The notes under the pieces were generated by a model. The model was not told the origin of the DNA. It ran no database searches and was given only the letters and a program-made list of their open reading frames with translations. A DNA stretch of 64,000 nucleotides from Chengkuizengella sediminis. GTDB taxonomy: Bacteria > Bacillota > Bacilli > Paenibacillales > KCTC-33759. The stretch lies in contig NZ_SIJC01000001.1 of NCBI RefSeq assembly GCF_010078385.1, positions 868,001 through 932,000 on the forward strand. The letters are read 5' to 3'. Below are positions 41,121 through 50,309 of the stretch, in pieces. The number at the start of each line of letters is the position of its first letter. Position 1 is the first letter of the stretch. The position numbers and the translations under genes are program-made.

Positions 41121-41840
41121 TTAATCAAATTGAATTTCAATCGATATCCATTTTTCATTTATTTCTTTTTTTATTTTCACTCTTTTCGATTTGAATTTCA
41201 TAACTATTGGATCTAACTCATTTTTGAATTGCGTTAGTTTCATTTTACCCACAAATTCAAATGCTACATGCAATCGTTCCTGTTCTTCAAAGAAGTCAAT
41301 CGTCAGCTCATTATTAGAATCAAGTGTATGATCTGCACAGTTCTCAAATGTCTGCAACAAATCAATCAATAAAAAAGCATTTTCCTTTAGGTTATTAGTA
41401 AATTTTTCAGGAGTAATCAAGCTTTGTTCAACTTTAAATTGATATGACTTACTACTCGTTTTCATTTTCAATAACTCAAATTCAAGAAACTGAGCATTTA
41501 TTTTAGCAATATTTCTTTCATGCTGGATACTTTCTTTTAATTTTTCCACAATAAATATTAATTTATCAAACTTTTTTAGTTTGATATATCCAAAGATAAG
41601 TTGCAGCTCATTCATTAAGTCATGTTGATAGTGATGAATAAAACTCAAGGTCTCATTCATCGATTGATCCCTTTCCTTTGACTTCTGCTTATTTCTAACA
41701 AAAAAATGAATGATAATAAGTATGACTGTAATCATGATGAGGATTCGACTTAACCAACCAGTTGATGTTATAAAAATAATGACTAATAATAACAATACCA
41801 AAAGCTCAGTAATGAGACTCATTCGTTTCCAATTTCCCAT
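41121..41840 (-). CDS. spo0B: Spo0B-like sporulation phosphotransferase with membrane anchor
   Basis: A 239-residue protein carrying the Spo0B histidine region FIHHYQHDLMNELQLIFGYI (phosphoacceptor His in the HD-x3-LQ context), followed by a degenerate ATPase-like domain (about 140-239). Spo0B relays phosphate from Spo0F to Spo0A. Unlike the soluble B. subtilis protein it has two N-terminal hydrophobic segments (about 8-50), giving a membrane-attached phosphotransferase. Position between rpmA and obg supports the assignment. Start ATG 41840 behind GGGGA; a more upstream ATG at 41876 is possible. Confidence 0.85.
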   Translation of the reverse strand: MGNWKRMSLITELLVLLLLVIIFITSTGWLSRILIMITVILIIIHFFVRNKQKSKERDQSMNETLSFIHHYQHDLMNELQLIFGYIKLKKFDKLIFIVEKLKESIQHERNIAKINAQFLEFELLKMKTSSKSYQFKVEQSLITPEKFTNNLKENAFLLIDLLQTFENCADHTLDSNNELTIDFFEEQERLHVAFEFVGKMKLTQFKNELDPIVMKFKSKRVKIKKEINEKWISIEIQFD

Positions 41841-41879
41841 AATACAATCCCCGTTTATGTCCACATTTATATTCAATCA

Positions 41880-41915
41880 AATAAAAATCCTAGCGCATTC
41901 TATACGCCAGGATTT
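41880..41915 (-). terminator. Terminator after rpmA
   Basis: On the minus strand AAATCCTGGCG pairs with CGCTAGGATTT (one mismatch), followed by TTATTTG. It lies between rpmA and spo0B, partially separating ribosomal-protein transcription from spo0B-obg. Confidence 0.8.
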
Positions 41916-41935
41916 ATGTTTAAACGTGTTATTTA

Positions 41936-42226
41936 TTAAGCTTCTGCTACTGCCGGATATACGCTCACTTTTTTGCGATCGCGTCCCCAACGTTCAAATT
42001 TCACTACTCCGTCAACTTTAGAGAATAAAGTATCATCTGATCCAATACCTACATTATTTCCAGGATGAATTTTTGTTCCACGTTGACGAACAAGGATGTT
42101 ACCAGCTCTAACAGCCTGACCATCAGCACGTTTAGCACCTAAACGTTTTGAAATACTGTCACGACCATTTTTAGTAGAACCTACTCCTTTTTTAGAAGCA
42201 AATAACTGAAGATCTAACTTCAACAT
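41936..42226 (-). CDS. rpmA: 50S ribosomal protein L27 with cleavable N-terminal extension
   Basis: A 96-residue L27. It begins [20 protein letters not shown]: the first nine residues are the Firmicutes-type extension ending LQLF, which is removed by the Prp protease to expose the N-terminal ASKKG that reaches the peptidyl-transferase centre. Prp itself is encoded just upstream (42241-42573). Confidence 0.97.
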   Translation of the reverse strand: MLKLDLQLFASKKGVGSTKNGRDSISKRLGAKRADGQAVRAGNILVRQRGTKIHPGNNVGIGSDDTLFSKVDGVVKFERWGRDRKKVSVYPAVAEA

Positions 42227-42240
42227 AGTATCTACCTCCC

Positions 42241-42573
42241 CTACACGAGTTTATTAATAATTTTTAAATAATCTTCATAAGATTCCTGAATTGATTTCAA
42301 CATGACAACCATCGATTCAAGAAGCAGTTGAGTTTGATCTGAGATTTCTCTCTTCTCAATTTTAGGTATCTCTACATCGAGCAGCCCATTATGCATTTCT
42401 GCTGGCAATTCAATGTTCAATAAAGACTCAATTGCATTCACAGTTCCAATGGTGAGCGTTGATACACCTGCACAAACGATATCTTTGCCCGCTTCAGCAA
42501 ATTCAGCATGTCCATCTACAAGATATCTGACAATTTTTTTCTCATGATCTCTTTCAATGGTTACCGTAATCAT
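42241..42573 (-). CDS. prp: Ribosomal-processing cysteine protease Prp
   Basis: A 110-residue protein of the YsxB/Prp family, located between rplU and rpmA as in all Firmicutes that extend L27. The catalytic pair is visible in the N-terminal half: His in [12 protein letters not shown] and Cys in IVCAGVSTL. It cleaves the L27 extension. Start ATG 42573, behind AGGAAT, 11 nt after the rplU stop. Confidence 0.94.
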   Translation of the reverse strand: MITVTIERDHEKKIVRYLVDGHAEFAEAGKDIVCAGVSTLTIGTVNAIESLLNIELPAEMHNGLLDVEIPKIEKREISDQTQLLLESMVVMLKSIQESYEDYLKIINKLV

Positions 42574-42583
42574 TATATTCCTC

Positions 42584-42895
42584 TTATGCTTGGATTTTTT
42601 CAATAACAACTTTTGTATAAGGCTGACGATGCCCTTGTTTACGATGGTAGTTTTTCTTAGGCTTATATTTGTAAACTGTAATCTTTTTACCTTTACCGTG
42701 TCTCTCCACTTTTCCTGTAACACTTGCTCCAGAAACAGTAGGAGTACCTACTACTAATCCTGCATCGTTTGAAACAGCTAATACCGTGTTAAATGTTACT
42801 GATTCCTCAGCATTTGTATCTAACTTTTCAATATAAAGCTCATCGCCTTCTTGAACTTTGTATTGTTTTCCACCAGTTTCAATAATTGCGTACAT
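42584..42895 (-). CDS. rplU: 50S ribosomal protein L21
   Basis: A 103-residue L21 beginning [18 protein letters not shown] and ending with the RNA-binding [19 protein letters not shown] segment. Start ATG 42895, directly behind GAGGAGGTG; the frame extends further without a site. First gene of rplU-prp-rpmA-(spo0B-obg). Confidence 0.98.
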   Translation of the reverse strand: MYAIIETGGKQYKVQEGDELYIEKLDTNAEESVTFNTVLAVSNDAGLVVGTPTVSGASVTGKVERHGKGKKITVYKYKPKKNYHRKQGHRQPYTKVVIEKIQA

Positions 42896-43060
42896 TTGTC
42901 GCACCTCCTCATGTCTCAGACTCGCCAATTAAAAGGTGATACAATCGCTGGATGTAAATCCCACTATCGTATACTTTAATTACCTTGTTTGAGCGGTTAT
43001 AACATGTGTCATAAGCACACATCATTCAGATGTTATCATACTTATAGTAATAATGCAACA
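42896..43060 (-). promoter_or_regulatory. Putative L21 leader of rplU
   Basis: Untranslated leader of up to 165 nt between rng and rplU. On the minus strand it contains ATGTGT-GCTTATG-ACACAT (43002-43022 region) inside a larger AACAT/ATGTT pairing, and ends at the AGGAGG site. Bacillales rplU genes commonly carry a structured autoregulatory L21 leader; I infer membership from position, not from a covariance match. Confidence 0.5.
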
Positions 43061-43062
43061 GT

Positions 43063-43080
43063 GGACTTTTTGAACAACCT
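43063..43080. repeat. Solo copy of the MITE-like element's right end
   Basis: GGACTTTTTGAACAACCT, identical over 18 nt to 14375-14392, sits one base before the rng stop codon. The opposite inverted end is not found nearby, so this is a remnant, a solo end, or a shared short functional site. Confidence 0.55.
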
Positions 43081-43081
43081 C

Positions 43082-44302
43082 TTATAATATACGATTACAT
43101 TTTGGGCAAACCTTAACCGATGAGTTGTTCATATTCCTTACTTTTTTCCTTGTCATCTCAAATAAACCAAGTTTCGTCCATCCCATCACCGTTGTTTTCG
43201 TACGATCATGTTGTATAAGAGTTTCTAATTTTTGAGTAATTTCATCTCGATGGGTTTGAAATTCCATATCAATAAAATCAATAATGATGATCCCGCCAAT
43301 ATCTCTTAACCTCAATAGTCTAGCAATTTTCTCCACCGCTTCTAAATTTGTTTCAAACACAGTCTGTTCCAGATCAACTGTACCAGTATATTTCCCCGTA
43401 TTTACATCAATTACGGTTAGCGCTTCAGTCTCATCAACAACGATGTACCCTCCATTATCTAACCAAATTTTAGATTTAAAAAAATCGTCGGTTTGTTTTA
43501 CAATATGATAGAACTCAAATATAGACTGTGAATTAGAATCATGAAGTTTCACTCTATCTGAAAGTGATGGTGAAATGTTATGAACAAACTGTCGAATTAC
43601 TTTGGCTTTTTGAGCATCATCAATGACAATTTCCTGCACCTCTGTAGTAAATAGATCTCGAACAATTCGCAAAGAAATACCAAGTTCTTGATAAAGCTCT
43701 GCTGGAGCAGTAGAGGACTCGAATCTATTCTCAATTTCTTTCCAAATTTCTCTAATCTCAACAATGTCTTTATTTAAAGTATCCTTACTCCCGTTCTCAG
43801 TAACTGTACGCAATATGAGACCTTCCTGATCGATCCTAATCTCTTCTCCTATCAATTTTAAACGTTCTCTCTCATCATGGGATTCAATTTTACGGGAAAC
43901 AGCTACATAATTACCAAAAGGCATATAAACAACATAGCGGCCGGGTATATTAAAATGAGTCGTAATTTTAGCACCCTTTTTCCCCAATGGTTCCTTGTAA
44001 ATTTGAACCATAATCTCCTGTCCTATTCGAACCAATTCTTGAATAGATGGTTTATTTATAGGTTTTAGTTCCAAGTTAATAGGTAATAAATCGTCACGAT
44101 ATAAAAAAGCATTTTTTCCTTTTCCAATATCAACAAACGCAGCCTCCATACCAGGCAGAACATTTACAACCTTACCTTTATATACATTGCCAACAGATTG
44201 CTTGTCCGTTGTCTCCTCAGCATAATACTCAATCAATTGTCCATCTTGAGTATATGCAACTTCAGTTAAATCCTTCTTATAGTGTATAACGATCCTTTTC
44301 AT
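43082..44302 (-). CDS. rng: Ribonuclease G (RNase E/G family)
   Basis: A 406-residue endoribonuclease. An S1-like domain lies at about 36-125 (VGNVYKGKVVNVLPGMEAAFVDIG), and the catalytic DNase I-like part contains VIDVNTGKYTG and IIIIDFIDME, with the Mg2+-binding Asp residues. It ends with KVCPKCNRIL, the zinc-link CPxC, with almost nothing after it, so it is the short Firmicutes form. It follows the spoIVF genes. Confidence 0.94.
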   Translation of the reverse strand: MKRIVIHYKKDLTEVAYTQDGQLIEYYAEETTDKQSVGNVYKGKVVNVLPGMEAAFVDIGKGKNAFLYRDDLLPINLELKPINKPSIQELVRIGQEIMVQIYKEPLGKKGAKITTHFNIPGRYVVYMPFGNYVAVSRKIESHDERERLKLIGEEIRIDQEGLILRTVTENGSKDTLNKDIVEIREIWKEIENRFESSTAPAELYQELGISLRIVRDLFTTEVQEIVIDDAQKAKVIRQFVHNISPSLSDRVKLHDSNSQSIFEFYHIVKQTDDFFKSKIWLDNGGYIVVDETEALTVIDVNTGKYTGTVDLEQTVFETNLEAVEKIARLLRLRDIGGIIIIDFIDMEFQTHRDEITQKLETLIQHDRTKTTVMGWTKLGLFEMTRKKVRNMNNSSVKVCPKCNRIL

Positions 44303-44395
44303 TATTACACTCCCAAATCATAAAAACTTTTATTCTATCTTTTATTTTACACAAAATAGCCCCCAAAAGTGAAATGTTAAAAAAACCACAAAAAA

Positions 44396-45250
44396 TCAAC
44401 CATTTTTTCTAGGGTTTATTAGGTAGGTTTGTATGATACGCTTTTCTGGTATGACTGCTTGAACTTTTCCTAAGTCATTTAATACATAAATAATATGCAT
44501 CTGATCACGTTTGAAACATCTTACAATTTCTGAAATTGAACTGGAAGAGTTAGCAAAAATTGGCTTTGTGATTTCTTTTTTTACTTTCATTTTTGCAAAT
44601 GTCAATTCCCGATTAACTAAAAACCTTATGAAATAATAGGGTATATTACGAAAATAATACCAGTTTGAATATAATAAAAAAACTCCAATGATCAATAGAT
44701 TTAAATGTACACCTGAGTAAAATATGTCTGTACAAGCATAAGCAATCATTAAAATACTCATCAGAAGACTGTTCCATGCACAATATTTTAAAGATTTGTG
44801 GTAACTTACCTTATAACTAAGTAATGCCTGTACAATTTTACCTCCATCCAATGGTAAAATAGGTAATAAATTAAACAGTGCGATCATTAAATTAGCTTGA
44901 ATAAAATAATCAGACCAGGCCAAATCAATCATTTCAGTTCTTTGCAATAAATAAACAAGTGCTATCATCCAACAATTTTGAAGTGGACCAGCAGCTGCAA
45001 CAATGATTTCTTCCCTAGCAGACGTATTTCGGTGTGTTTCAACTTCAGCTACTCCTCCAAACGGTAGCATTTGTACAGTTTTAACTTCCCACCCAAAGTT
45101 TTTCGCTGCTACAACATGTCCCATTTCATGTACAAAAACAATAGCAAACAAAGTGATTAATTCCCCGATATTACCAGATAAAATTGAGGTTAAGATGACT
45201 AAAATAAACATGGGATGAAGTCGATATTGCGTACCATAAATGTTAATCAA
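44396..45250 (-). CDS. spoIVFB: SpoIVFB-like site-2 (M50) intramembrane metalloprotease
   Basis: A 284-residue membrane protease with the zinc motif HEMGH (in FVHEMGHVVAAK, about residue 41-45) and the third ligand in NLLPILPLDGGK. Six hydrophobic segments precede a C-terminal CBS-like tail (about 225-284). SpoIVFB cleaves pro-sigma-K in the mother cell. It overlaps spoIVFA by 8 nt, the conserved pair. Confidence 0.93.
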   Translation of the reverse strand: MINIYGTQYRLHPMFILVILTSILSGNIGELITLFAIVFVHEMGHVVAAKNFGWEVKTVQMLPFGGVAEVETHRNTSAREEIIVAAAGPLQNCWMIALVYLLQRTEMIDLAWSDYFIQANLMIALFNLLPILPLDGGKIVQALLSYKVSYHKSLKYCAWNSLLMSILMIAYACTDIFYSGVHLNLLIIGVFLLYSNWYYFRNIPYYFIRFLVNRELTFAKMKVKKEITKPIFANSSSSISEIVRCFKRDQMHIIYVLNDLGKVQAVIPEKRIIQTYLINPRKNG

Positions 45251-46079
45251 AATGAATCACTTCCGCAGGATCAATAAATTGATTATCCTTTCGTAAAGCA
45301 AAATATAAAATTCCTGCTTCGTCATTTTGTAACTCTGAAACAACGCCAATCTGTTCTCCACCTTCTACCCAATCGTTCACTTTTAATGATGAATAAGTAA
45401 CATATCCATAAATAGATTGAAGCTTGTTTACATGTTGAATTACTATCGTCAAGCCTGTAAACTCTGTGTTTTCAACTGAAATAACTCTCCCTTGATCCAA
45501 TGCAATAATAGGTTCATTTTTCCTCGTTTTGATCGTAACACCTGACTTTGTAGACTCAAAAGCGGAGATGATTTTTCCATTAGCAGGATGATGTATGTTT
45601 TTAATTTGAGATGTATTTACTTTTTCTGCTGGTATCGTCTTTTTCTCAGAGTTAAAGGTAGGGATGAAGGAGGGGTATCCTTCAAACATTTGATCATAAA
45701 GTGTTAATAATGCTTTATTATCAAATGTTTCTTCATTTATAACCTGAGTAACTAACATCTTTCCCTTTTCTGCCCATGGCGTTTCCAATTGAAATAATAA
45801 CCAGATGATAATGAATAACAGGAAACTAATGGTGAAAGTTGTCATGAAATACTTTTGAAAAAAGCTTTCTTCCCTATCATATTGTTTTAGGTGTGCCCAT
45901 GGATCTTGTCTATGTTTCCACACATATTCAGGATCATCTAATTTTTGGTCTACGAACTCTTGAAGATATCTCTTATTCATTTCATTACTGTTCAAAGGTT
46001 GTTTTTGTTTTTGAATAAGTTCATTTACACGCTGATTCCTTCTTTGTTTTACATTGTTATTAATTTTCATATTGTTCAC
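45243..46079 (-). CDS. spoIVFA: SpoIVFA-like M23 domain protein
   Basis: A 278-residue protein with a cytoplasmic N-terminal ~75 residues, one membrane segment (about 78-98) and a C-terminal LytM/M23 fold (about 170-275, VTIKTRKNEPIIALDQGRVIS, IQHVNKLQSIYGY). The zinc ligands of active M23 enzymes are incomplete, as in SpoIVFA, which holds SpoIVFB inactive and is cleaved by SpoIVB. Together with BofC (32082-32750) this gives three parts of the sigma-K checkpoint. Confidence 0.9.
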   Translation of the reverse strand: MNNMKINNNVKQRRNQRVNELIQKQKQPLNSNEMNKRYLQEFVDQKLDDPEYVWKHRQDPWAHLKQYDREESFFQKYFMTTFTISFLLFIIIWLLFQLETPWAEKGKMLVTQVINEETFDNKALLTLYDQMFEGYPSFIPTFNSEKKTIPAEKVNTSQIKNIHHPANGKIISAFESTKSGVTIKTRKNEPIIALDQGRVISVENTEFTGLTIVIQHVNKLQSIYGYVTYSSLKVNDWVEGGEQIGVVSELQNDEAGILYFALRKDNQFIDPAEVIHFD

Positions 46080-46147
46080 CTCAAAAGGCTAGTCCATTTA
46101 TTTTATGATTAATATTTATGTTTATTTTGTAATGATTAGAACCCAAA

Positions 46148-46185
46148 GAAAAAAACCATATGAATGCCAATGCTTTCATACGGTT
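46148..46185 (-). terminator. Terminator of the mreBCD-minCD-rodA run
   Basis: On the minus strand AACCGTATGAAAGC pairs with GCATTCATATGGTT (two mismatches), followed by TTTTTCTTT. It lies 26 nt past the rodA stop. Confidence 0.88.
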
Positions 46186-46210
46186 AATTTATTATACATA
46201 TATTCAGTTT

Positions 46211-47344
46211 TCAGTAATCATCATCATACATCCATGGGCTATCTTGATGAACCTTAATACTCATCGCAATACCTATGCTCATCATGTTAATTAAAATAGA
46301 AGTTCCTCCATAGCTAATAAAAGGTAGAGTAATACCAGTTAGTGGCATTATCCCAATTAACATCCCGATGTTTTCAAAAATTTGGAATAGAAACATAGAA
46401 GTAATTCCCACAATAATATATGCACCTGCAAGATCTTTTGATTGAATGGCAATAATAATCAATCGATATATTAATAAAAAGTACAATAACAACAGTAACG
46501 ATGATCCTATAAAACCAAACTCCTCACCAACAATGGCAAAAATAGAATCTGAATAATCATAAGGTACTGTCACAGTCCCATTGGAATAACCTTCTCCAAG
46601 TAATCCACCTGAACCAATCGCCATAATCGCCTGATCTTGGTGATAAGTATCTCCAGCAACTTCTGGAAATAATATTGCATCTATCCGTTCAGTCCAATGT
46701 CCTTTACCACTATCACTTAAAAATGTTACGATTTGACCGTGAAAAGTTTGATACACTTGAAAAGAGGTAAATGCAATAACAGAGATGAGTAAAATACTAA
46801 TTAAAACATAAGTATATTTTAAATTTCCAATCCAAAGCATTCCTATAAAAATTACAATATATATAATCGCATTACCTAAATCAGGCTGCATAATCACAAA
46901 AGTGAAAGGAATTAAAACAGACAAACCAATTGGAAGTAAATCATTCACTATAGTTAGTGGTTCACCATCACGTTTTTTCAACATATAAGCAATCATGATT
47001 ATTAGTGTAATCTTAACCAATTCAGCCGGTTGAAAAGTAAATCCAAGTCCAATAGGCTCAAAAGAATACCAACCTTCAGCACCATTAATTGTAACACCAA
47101 AAAAAATCAAACCGACTAATAGAATAATACCAAAACCATAAATAAAATATGCCCATTTAATTAAAAGGCGATAGTCCATTAAAGAAAAGAATATCATTGT
47201 TATAAAACCTAATAAGAATAGTTTTACATGTTTTGTAACTTGCGATGGTATATCAGAACTATTAATTAACAGTGTCCCAATCACCATAAATAAAATCAAT
47301 ATTAAAATAATTACCCAATCTAATTGTTTCAACTTAGTTAACAC
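46211..47344 (-). CDS. rodA: SEDS peptidoglycan polymerase, RodA type
   Basis: A 377-residue, ten-segment FtsW/RodA/SpoVE protein. Motifs include QPDLGNAIIYIVIF, the SEDS signature GSGGLLGEGYSNG, AIVGEEFGFIGS and LPFISYGGTSILINM. Linkage to minD-mreBCD argues for a rod-elongation role; SEDS proteins polymerise glycan strands with a class B PBP. Confidence 0.9.
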   Translation of the reverse strand: MLTKLKQLDWVIILILILFMVIGTLLINSSDIPSQVTKHVKLFLLGFITMIFFSLMDYRLLIKWAYFIYGFGIILLVGLIFFGVTINGAEGWYSFEPIGLGFTFQPAELVKITLIIMIAYMLKKRDGEPLTIVNDLLPIGLSVLIPFTFVIMQPDLGNAIIYIVIFIGMLWIGNLKYTYVLISILLISVIAFTSFQVYQTFHGQIVTFLSDSGKGHWTERIDAILFPEVAGDTYHQDQAIMAIGSGGLLGEGYSNGTVTVPYDYSDSIFAIVGEEFGFIGSSLLLLLYFLLIYRLIIIAIQSKDLAGAYIIVGITSMFLFQIFENIGMLIGIMPLTGITLPFISYGGTSILINMMSIGIAMSIKVHQDSPWMYDDDY

Positions 47345-47351
47345 TCTATGA

Positions 47352-48146
47352 TCATCCTATCCCCATGATCTTTTTAAGTCTATAAAATACACCTTTTTTT
47401 CCTTCTAACGCCATTAATGGAACGGAATCTCCTAATATACGACGGGCAATATTTCGATATGCAACAGCCGCATTTGATGTTGGATTCATTACTGTAGGTT
47501 CTCCTATGTTTCCAGCTTTTATGACTTGTTGATCATCTGGTACAACACCTAATAAATCAATCGCGAGTATGGAACAAACTTCATCAATATCCATCATATC
47601 TCCGGATTTCATCATGTTAGGACGTACACGATTTATAATCAGTTTAGGATTTCTAATATTGGAAGCTTCCAATAACCCTATTACTCGATCTGCATCTCTT
47701 ACAGATGACATTTCAGGAGTTGATACTACAATCGCTTTATCTGCACCAGCAACAGCATTTCTGAACCCTCCTTCAATACCAGCAGGGCAATCAATAATGA
47801 TATAGTCAAAATCTGGCTTTAGAGAATCTACTATTTTTTTCACATCTTCTGGCTGCACAGCATCTTTATCCTTCGTTTGAGCAGCTGGAAGAAAATATAA
47901 TTCTTCAAACCGTTTATCCTTTACTAAAGCCTGAGCTATTCTACAGGTCCCTTCAACTACATCCACCAAATCATAAATAATCCTATTTTCCAAACCCATG
48001 ACTACATCTAAATTCCTTAATCCGATATCTGTATCTAACAAACATACTTTTTTTCCTAACATTGCTAAGGCAGTTCCTATATTAGCTGAACTTGTAGTTT
48101 TACCAACTCCACCTTTACCTGAAGTAATGACGATTGCTTCTCCCAT
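47352..48146 (-). CDS. minD: Septum-site-determining ATPase MinD
   Basis: A 264-residue ATPase with the deviant Walker A GKGGVGKTTSSANIG, DTDIGLRNLDVVMG, the IIDCPAG switch, and a C-terminal amphipathic membrane-targeting helix (FYRLKKIMGIG). Recruits MinC to block division at poles. It follows minC at 15 nt. Confidence 0.98.
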   Translation of the reverse strand: MGEAIVITSGKGGVGKTTSSANIGTALAMLGKKVCLLDTDIGLRNLDVVMGLENRIIYDLVDVVEGTCRIAQALVKDKRFEELYFLPAAQTKDKDAVQPEDVKKIVDSLKPDFDYIIIDCPAGIEGGFRNAVAGADKAIVVSTPEMSSVRDADRVIGLLEASNIRNPKLIINRVRPNMMKSGDMMDIDEVCSILAIDLLGVVPDDQQVIKAGNIGEPTVMNPTSNAAVAYRNIARRILGDSVPLMALEGKKGVFYRLKKIMGIG

Positions 48147-48161
48147 TGATAATCACCTCCG

Positions 48162-48818
48162 TTAGAATTGAAATGCATCAGGACGAACTTTATGAAGTTC
48201 ACTTATTTTTCCGATTTGCATATGATCATCCTCCAAAAAAGCAAATTCCATATATGTACCTTCATTTGCAGATTCATCAGGTGATCTACTGACAATGTTT
48301 GCAATTCTTAATTGGGTTGGTTTCATATATGAAGCTGCTATAATTGCCTCTTTATTGCCTTTATTCGTTTTACCAGCATGTGCGAGACCTCTAAGAGATC
48401 CCATGACATAAATATCGCCAGTAGAAGATATCATTGCCCCTGGATTGACATCACCCATAAAAAGAATTGGTGTCTCATAATGAATGGATTGTCCAGAACG
48501 AATAATACCTTTTATTATTTTTAAATCATGATTTTCCTTTTTTATATCTTTTGAAGTAGATTCCATGGATTGAATTAATAAATTCCCATGGTTACTAACA
48601 AGCTTTTTTATTTTTTCTTCTTGTTCGACATTTAAATCTCGATTACCTAATTTTATATGCACATTAATCGTGGGACCAGACAATATTTGTTGATGTGTTT
48701 TTTCAAGTTTATACTGCAACTCACTGAGTAGTACAGGAAACTCGCAATGATCATTAAACAAAAATACTAGACCATCTTTATTCCCTTTGATAGTCACGTG
48801 TTCCTTCGTTGCAGTCAT
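48162..48818 (-). CDS. minC: Septum-site-determining protein MinC
   Basis: A 218-residue FtsZ inhibitor. The N-terminal domain (about 1-100) is followed by the C-terminal beta-helix (about 110-205) with LFMGDVNPGAMISSTGDIYVMG, LRGLAHAG and ANIVSRSP, the MinD-binding face. Confidence 0.95.
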   Translation of the reverse strand: MTATKEHVTIKGNKDGLVFLFNDHCEFPVLLSELQYKLEKTHQQILSGPTINVHIKLGNRDLNVEQEEKIKKLVSNHGNLLIQSMESTSKDIKKENHDLKIIKGIIRSGQSIHYETPILFMGDVNPGAMISSTGDIYVMGSLRGLAHAGKTNKGNKEAIIAASYMKPTQLRIANIVSRSPDESANEGTYMEFAFLEDDHMQIGKISELHKVRPDAFQF

Positions 48819-48898
48819 ATAAACCCTTCCCCCTTAAATATATAAAATTCGATATAATAAATTAATTTCCTTCTAAATATTCTAATGTTGCATGATGA

Positions 48899-49426
48899 CT
48901 ATCCCTTTTGTTTAAACGATATTCGAACAACAAAAGAGCGAAATGGTAAATAGATCATCATTGAAAATATTAGATTGACGTACAAACTAGGTAGAAGTTG
49001 ATGAGAGAGTACCCATATGTACGATTCATCAGTGAGTTTAAATAAATAATAAATTCCATAAATGGTACTATCCAAAAGTATTAAAGAAAGCATGACAACA
49101 AGTGTAATAATAAAGAAACCTAGATAAGACCGTTTAATCATATAAGATATCAAATAAACAGTAAATCCAATACTAAACGCATATAAACCAAACAATTGAT
49201 TATAGTAAATCAAATCGTAAAAAAATCCAATACTAAAAGCTAATATAATTGCAAATGATCTCTGAACATAAAAGCAAGTATATAAAATAAGGATAAAAGT
49301 AAAATGTGGCGTAACCTGTAAACGTTCATCCCATGTTAAAGGTAACCATTGTATTATAGTTCCTTCGATTAAAAAAAACATAAAGAGAATCAAACCAATC
49401 CAAGTGCGAAGCATATCACACCTCAC
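48899..49426 (-). CDS. mreD: Rod-shape-determining protein MreD
   Basis: A 175-residue, highly hydrophobic protein with about five membrane segments, recognised mainly by position after mreC (4-nt overlap) and by the YDLIYYNQLFGLYAFSIG segment. Component of the elongasome. Confidence 0.9.
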   Translation of the reverse strand: MRCDMLRTWIGLILFMFFLIEGTIIQWLPLTWDERLQVTPHFTFILILYTCFYVQRSFAIILAFSIGFFYDLIYYNQLFGLYAFSIGFTVYLISYMIKRSYLGFFIITLVVMLSLILLDSTIYGIYYLFKLTDESYIWVLSHQLLPSLYVNLIFSMMIYLPFRSFVVRISFKQKG

Positions 49427-50283
49427 ATTCCAGGTTTTTCAACTACAAAAACCTCCCTTAAGTTATCGAATTTAGCTGCTGGAGTAATTTTTGCAATATG
49501 TGTAAGACCATAATCTCCCACTTCTCTTGACAAAACTGTGCCGATTTCGATACCTTCTGGGAATAACTTACCTAAACCAGATGTTATAATGATGTCCCCT
49601 TCTTTTAAGATATCATTTTGATTGATCTGGCTCATAATTAATACATTTTCCTTCTCGTCATAACTTTGAATAATGCCAAAAGATTCTTCGCTTCCTAAAA
49701 CAGTAGCGGCTATACCAATACTATTATTAAATTGGTCATTAAAATCTGTCAATAACTGCACCGTTGAGAATAAAGGATTTACTTCACTAATTCTACCTAT
49801 TAAACCATCCGTTGTAGTCACTAGCATATTCAATTTCATGCCATGTTTAGAGCCTAAATTAATTGTAATCGTATCATTAAATGCATCAGGATTTACAGCA
49901 ACAACATGGGCAATATGAAATTTATAATTATTTAATTCTTTTTGCTCTTCGGTAAATTGAAGTGCTTCTGTCAATCTCTTATTTTCTTCTTCTAAAGTAT
50001 TTAACTTAGCCCTATCTCTTGCATACTGAGAAAGAGTTAATTTTAATGTTTTATTTTCTTCATGAATAACTCTCAAATCCCCTATATTCTCAAAAAAACC
50101 CGCTATATATCCAGCGGGCCTATAAACTAAACCTTGCATCCAAGATACAGAGTCTTTTAAAAACTTTTCAGGCCAGATTAAGTTATCTCTCTTTTCAATC
50201 GAACTGATTCCCATAAGTGCTGTAAAAAAAATGAGACCCAGCAATAATAAGAAAAGTTTTTTATTGCCGAAGAGCTTAAACAA
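49423..50283 (-). CDS. mreC: Rod-shape-determining protein MreC
   Basis: A 286-residue protein: N-terminal membrane anchor (about 8-25), a coiled coil (about 70-110, rich in Glu/Leu), then the beta-barrel domain with VVAVNPDAFNDTITINLGSKHGM, DGLIGRISEV and DIIITSGLGKLFPEGI. It links MreB to peptidoglycan synthases. Confidence 0.96.
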   Translation of the reverse strand: MFKLFGNKKLFLLLLGLIFFTALMGISSIEKRDNLIWPEKFLKDSVSWMQGLVYRPAGYIAGFFENIGDLRVIHEENKTLKLTLSQYARDRAKLNTLEEENKRLTEALQFTEEQKELNNYKFHIAHVVAVNPDAFNDTITINLGSKHGMKLNMLVTTTDGLIGRISEVNPLFSTVQLLTDFNDQFNNSIGIAATVLGSEESFGIIQSYDEKENVLIMSQINQNDILKEGDIIITSGLGKLFPEGIEIGTVLSREVGDYGLTHIAKITPAAKFDNLREVFVVEKPGM

Positions 50284-50309
50284 ACGAACACCTTCTATTC
50301 AATCTACAA

